This document shows positions 58,914 through 64,000 of a stretch of DNA of 64,000 bases, in pieces; positions within the stretch are counted from its first letter, which is position 1; every line of letters starts with the position of its first letter. Made by a program: the position numbers and the translations under genes. The notes under the pieces were generated by a model. That model saw only the letters and a program-made list of their open reading frames with translations. It ran no database searches and was not told the origin of the DNA. The stretch comes from Desmodesmus armatus (taxonomy: Eukaryota; Chlorophyta; Chlorophyceae; Sphaeropleales; Scenedesmaceae): NCBI GenBank assembly GCA_007449985.2, contig VIIQ02000146.1, forward strand, positions 62,001 to 126,000, read 5' to 3'.

Positions 58914-61900
58914 ATGTCTCAGAACGAGTTTGATGATGAGTTTGCTGCCCTGCTTGGTGATGAAGGCATGGTGAGCCCCTCAAGCAGCAAGGTAGTCAGC
59001 AAGCAGCACAATCCACCATGTGTGCTGCAAGGATATCAGCCAGGCACCCAGCACCCACCCATGCTGCAAGCAAACTGCAGGCTGCAGACACATGCACCTG
59101 TGGCAGCACCACCCACCTGCTGCAAGCAAACTGCAGGCTGCAGACACATGCACCCCTCACATGCTTGGTGGCTGTTGTGCATGGACAACTTGACGGTCTG
59201 CTTGTCGCTCCTGCAGGCTGAGGTTGATGCCATGCTCACTGATGATCCAAAGGCTGCCAGCACGGCTGATGCAACAGTCAAGGTCAACACCCTGCCAGCA
59301 CCCGCCACCCAGGAGGCCAAGCAGGTACAGCTTCTTTGTCTGACACAGCCTGCAGCGACGGTGGCCACATTGATTTGTCTTCATCCAGGCAGCACAGCTT
59401 CAGCACCCATACACTTGGCTCATCACGGGCCTCATGCATCAACAGCTATGTGTTTCCTGCCCTGTGCCTGGCGTTTGTGCTGAACGCGCTGCTGGCATGA
59501 CATTGCATGGGGCTTGATAAGGTCCTATAACAACTAGTGCCGTGTCTTTCTCTCCTGCAGGCCGCAACTGCCCCCAAGCCCAGCATCATAGGCAAGAAGC
59601 GCCAGCTGCTGGTGCCCCAAGTTGCTGCTGCCAAGCGCAAGTCTGTGCAGGTAATCATGCTGAGGTTTCAGCCTTGCAGGCCAACAACTTTGACTGCCTG
59701 CAGCGCTTGCTGCCTGCCAGGCAGTGTCTTGCAGGCAGTGAGCAGACTGCAGCTGACTGCTGAATCATGCAGGCATGTGAGCCGTGCTGATGTGTACTGC
59801 AGGACACCTGTTGGCTGGCAACCAGATGCAGCAAGCAAACCTGCGCAGCCAATCATGGTGTGTACTCAAGCCTGCCTAGCCACCAAGACTGCGCTTTCGT
59901 TTTTCCCGCAGGTGCAGAGCCCCACCAGCGCATCTGATGCCACTGCCCTGGCCTCCAAGGACCCAAGCCCATCCAGCCCTGCGCCTGCCCCTGCCCCTGC
60001 CCCTGCTGAGGCAGCCCCTGAGGCTGCTGATGCTGCCCAAGAGCCTGAGCAAGCCACCACAGACCCCGAGCCCTCTGCTGCCTCCTCCCCTACCAAGGCC
60101 AAGAGCCCTGCTGCTGCTGCAGAGTCTGCAGACGACACCAAGGCCACACCCAGCCCCTCTGGTGAGCAAGACATATGTACAGGTTTGCTTACTGCGCACC
60201 TGAGGTTGAGGCAGGGCATGCGTTTGGTGCTGCATGCTGATTAATGGTGTTGGGCACAACAGGGCGTACCGCTGCATGCTGTTGGCAGCTTATGCACTCA
60301 GTGCTCAGCAGGCTGCTGTGCAGCTCCCAACGGTGTCACTCCTCCGACAGCCCTCCACAGACACCAAACTTGTGTGCTGGGCATGGTGTTGCACGGTCTG
60401 GTGGATACAGAAGTGCGAATAGAGACAGACCGTAGCTGGCCGGCATGCACATGCCCTTCTGTGCTGATACTTATGTGCTGCTCTGGTGTGTGTACTACAG
60501 AGATGGAGGTTGAGGCAGACAAGGGCGAGGACCAGGTTGACACAGAGATGGCTGATGCTGCTGCCCCTGCTGATGAGCCTGAGGTCCAGTCACCCCTCAA
60601 GAAGGCCCCCGCCCCTGAGGAGCCTGCTGACAAGCCCAGCACAGCCGCTGCATCTGGCGGTGCACCCTCATCCCGTGCCGCATCTGGCGGTGCGCCCTCC
60701 TCCCGTGCCAAGCTCGTGGTGAAGCCTGCTGCTGGTGAGGGCAATGACCGCACCAGCATGTATGTTTGTTTGTGCTGTGCTGCGTGCGCTGTGTTTCCTA
60801 CATCCGACCAGAGTCACTGGTGTTGACTGCAGTGTAACAAGTTTGATCCTGCATGCGTACTGCAGGCACTCCCGGCATGTTGTGGGGTTTCTCAAGTGCC
60901 TCAGTTTCACCCTGTGAAGTATCCTTGCCTTCACTGGCAGTCACTGAGGAGTCCTTGCTGCACCCTTCCCATGTGGTGTCCCTTCCATGCCTTGTAACTT
61001 CTGCAGCCAGCGCCGCCCCCTCAGCTGTATCCAAGCTCAGCGCCGCACTGGCCCCCAAGCCAGGTGCTGTGAAGCTCAAGGCCGCCAAAGCACCAGCAGC
61101 ACCCAAGGCCTCCAAGGACACCAGCAGCAGCGCTGCCGCTGGGGGCTGCAAGGCAGCGGCTGCGACAGCCCTCAAGATGCCCAAGGCACAGACCGCCTTC
61201 ATGTTCTTCAGTGCTGACACCCGCCGCGCGCTCAAAGGTGTGATACGGCTCCTGAATGCGGGGGGCAACTACTGCACTTCCTGGCTGCATGCTGTCAGTC
61301 ATATTAGTGAGCTATCAGTGCCTAGGTAAGAAACATCCTGACAAACCACGTCAGCCTCCCAACGCCATAGGAAAGCTCCCTTTGGCCTGTCTTCATGTAC
61401 ACTGAACATTTTTGATGCTGTGACCCCATGCAAGTTCGCTGATGTATGCCTTTAGCATGATCTACATGTATACCTTTGAAGCTGGTCGCTCTTTTGTTTG
61501 CTGCCCAACCTTCCTGCTGCCATGTTGCATGCTTGCCTGCAGAGACTGAGCCTGGCCTGAGCATGCCTGATGTGGCCAAGCGGTGTGGGGAGATGTGGAG
61601 GGAGCTGAGCGAGGAGGAGAAGAAGCCCTACCATGTGAGACACACCACCTTCCAACACCGCCATGACATCTTGGCACACCAGCTTGGGCCACCCTGCAGT
61701 GCTGCAGCTGGCGTGTATACATACGTGCACACTTTGAACCTGCGCTGCTGGCCCTTGCAGTAGACGAGCCCATGCATCTGACGGCGCAGCTTGACTAGCT
61801 TTGAGCGTGCAGCCCACATAAGGAAGCATCCGCTGCTTGGCCAGCCCAGCAGCAGGGCCACATGATCTGATTGTCAGCCATAGAGCCCCTCCAAACTGCA

Positions 61901-64000
61901 AATGAAACCTGTCTTTGGGCCCTCACCCTGGGCATGCCTGCAGGACATGGCAACAGACGACAAGGAGCGTGTGAACCTGGAGATTGCTGCCATGGACCCT
62001 GACAAGAAGGCAGCCATTGCACAGGCGGCAGCAGACGCAAAAGCTGCCAAGCAGCAGAAGAAGACAGACAAGGCTGACAAGGTGAGGTTGTATTTTGTCG
62101 CTACATGTTGGCCACGTGGTGGGGTTTGGGTGGTGACGTTTGGGGTGAGGTTGCTCTGCAGGACGGGGCGTGATATGGCTGCCTTGCAGGAAGGCCCTGG
62201 TGGTGAGCTGCATTGCCTTTGATAGCTTTCGCGATGCACTGCCTCGCTTTGCCTTGGCAGGGACGGGCAGCTGTGAGGCACCCCTTCCTGCTCCAAACAG
62301 GGACGCCCATACCAGTGACCACTGGCCCCTTCCCTAACCTCCGAGGACTGACCAGACTCTGGGGACCGGCATCCAGTCAGTCGGCAACTCGCGCAAGCAG
62401 CTGGGACTTGCTGGTGTCAGCGGTTCATAGCCTATGCGTCATACTATGTACAGCAATTCATAATGTCTCAACTGTGCCTTGACCTGCAGGCTGAGGAGCG
62501 CAAGGAGGCCCAGGCTGCAGCCAAGGAGGCCAAGAAGAGTGAGAAGGCCGCAGAGAAGGCCGCAGCAAAGTGAGTCATCATCTCATCCGTAGTGTCACTC
62601 ACTTATTCATGGATGCTGTCCTTCTGAGCTTGGCAGCTTGCTCTTCACTCGTAATTGTATCTCAAGGTTGCATGGTGGCAACTGCCGTATGTTGTGCATC
62701 ACCCGCCAAGTGAGTATCCAACGTGCCTTCCATCTTCCCAACTAACGACAGCATCGCAAACTCAGACCACTCCTGAGTCTCCAAGTCCTGACTGCCACGT
62801 GTCCTGCACTCCATGATGTTGTGCTGCAGGGCTGAGGAGAAGGCCAAGAAGCAGGCAGCCAAGGCTGCAAGGAGGCTGCAGTCAAGAAGGAGAAGGATGG
62901 CTTCAAGGTATGGTCTGGGCGCCCAAAGTATTTATGGCTCCAGCAGAATTTGACATGTTTTGTTGACCCGTTCTTCACCACATGCAAGAGCCACAGGAAG
63001 CAGTGAACCCCCTGTCACAATTACCCTGTGTTTTTGGCAGTGTACATGCAGCGCTCCAGTCTGCATTGCGCTCTGCGCCACCACCAGCACCAGTGAAGTC
63101 ACCGCTGAGCACAAGGCAGGCAGGAGTTCTGAACGCAGGTGGTGGAGCGGCAGCAGGGGATTGTACATCTGCCCACAGCACATGTACACAAGTGAGGCTG
63201 CATCTGCCTGGTTTTTGTGCCTGCAGATGTTCCACAGCTCTCAGTACGCCACAGTCAAGGCAGACAACCCTGGAAAAGATGCTACAGGTAGGTAAAGGCA
63301 TGGAAGCCACAGCTGACACAACCTCCATGTGGGGTATGCTCCGTTTGTCCTTGCAGGACTGTTCCTGTGTGCCTAGTAGGATTGCCTCTGCATGACTGGC
63401 ACACATACCATCTACCAGCTAACGTGCATGAGTGCTGCGGCCATTCATAATGCAGCGGGTCCCTTGATAGCAGGCGGCAGCTAGTTCGATGGCTGCAATA
63501 CTAGTTGTGCCTCACCAACCATTTACCAGTAGCACTGCTTGCCTCACTCCCAGTCTGTGTGCCTTGCCCTCTGTGTTGTCTTGTGCCCTGCAGAGATCAA
63601 TGCACTGGTGCAGAGTGCATGGGACCAGATGGACCAGGCAGAGAAGGACGCATACATGAAGAAGGTGACTGCTGGGCAAAATTGCAGCATCACGATATCT
63701 ACAGCACAGTGTTTGCAAATCAGTGTCATGAGAGGAAACAGTGGGTTGTGGCTGTGTGTCAAGGCTGCACTGTGCTTGAGTGTCATGGTGTGGGTGCGGA
63801 AGTAGCTGTTGTGGTAGTTGGACATTGCGTAGTGCTGCCTGTGGTAAACTGTTTGCACTGAAAGCCCACCAGGTGCCACAATGCCAGTGGTACTGTGCTG
63901 GTGGCTGGCTACAGTACCATGCATGCACGGCTGTCACAATGCCGCTCAGGCTGAGCCTGTTGTGGTTGCTGCTGTGGTTGCAGGCAGAGGAGGCGGCTGA
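58914..64000 (+). CDS. HMG-box chromatin protein (3' partial)
   Basis: Exons: 58914-58970, 59217-59324, 59561-59650, 59912-60161, 60501-60734, 61007-61237, 61543-61634, 61944-62081, 62490-62569, 62830-62907, 63227-63287, 63594-63664, 63984 to the window end. It starts MSQNEFDDEFAALLGDEGM. An acidic, Ala/Pro/Glu-rich N-terminal region is followed by a Lys/Ala-rich stretch. HMG box 1 begins KMPKAQTAFMFFSADTRRAL and continues MPDVAKRCGEMWRELSEEEK, the usual W-x(6-8)-K-x(2)-Y core. Then comes a Lys/Ala/Glu-rich coiled linker. The last exons, MFHSSQYATVKADNPGKDAT and INALVQSAWDQMDQAEKDAY, look like a second HMG box that continues past the edge. HMG boxes bend DNA and bind chromatin in the nucleus. 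Exon 62830-62907 needs one extra base for the next exon to be in frame. Confidence 0.85.
59053..59154 (+). repeat. Tandem duplication in intron 1 of the HMG-box gene
   Basis: Two copies of a ~44-nt block whose core is TGCTGCAAGCAAACTGCAGG, with starts 58 nt apart. The copies are almost identical and non-coding. Confidence 0.9.

Overview
This is nuclear DNA of a green alga, most likely Chlamydomonadales-like (an inference). The sequence is GC-rich. Genes are cut into many short exons by GT-AG introns of roughly 150-700 nt. CAG/CTG microsatellites give long Gln/Ala/Ser-rich linkers, and TGTAA sits just after two of the stop codons. No rRNA, tRNA, CRISPR array or intact transposon was seen. All gene models below were built by hand from reading frame, splice consensus and intron phase.

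Layout: (1) 1-14877 (+), the 3' part of a very large RCC1-repeat protein with a TPR C-terminus. (2) 15302-20017 (+), a protein with an N-terminal Cys cluster, a polyQ middle and a C-terminal domain that fits a 2-oxoglutarate/Fe(II) dioxygenase, possibly TET/JBP-like. (3) 21661-25648 (+), a sodium:solute symporter family transporter. (4) 28865-31053 (+), a low-complexity protein of unknown function. (5) 34362-36387 (-), a complete MPDU1 homologue with PQ loops. (6) 37250-43031 (-), an unresolved membrane-protein gene. (7) 43133-45279 (-), a plant-type RR-TZF CCCH zinc-finger protein. (8) 46647-50076 (-), a complete sphingomyelin-synthase-like PAP2_C membrane enzyme. (9) 51185-57939 (+), an RCC1 beta-propeller fused to a carbohydrate sulfotransferase. 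(10) 58914-64000 (+), an HMG-box protein that runs off the window.

The genes do not form one pathway. Several act in the endomembrane system: MPDU1 in dolichol-linked sugar use, the SMS-like enzyme in lipid head-group transfer, and the sulfotransferase in glycan sulfation. Two or three concern nucleic acids: the HMG-box protein, the RR-TZF protein and possibly the dioxygenase.

Three observations stand out. First, the RCC1-sulfotransferase fusion is supported inside a single exon. Second, at least six introns in four genes carry diverged copies of the neighbouring exon-intron junction, about 110-170 nt from the functional splice site. Third, six separate reading-frame breaks are all repaired by adding one base, which points to assembly deletions rather than six pseudogenes.
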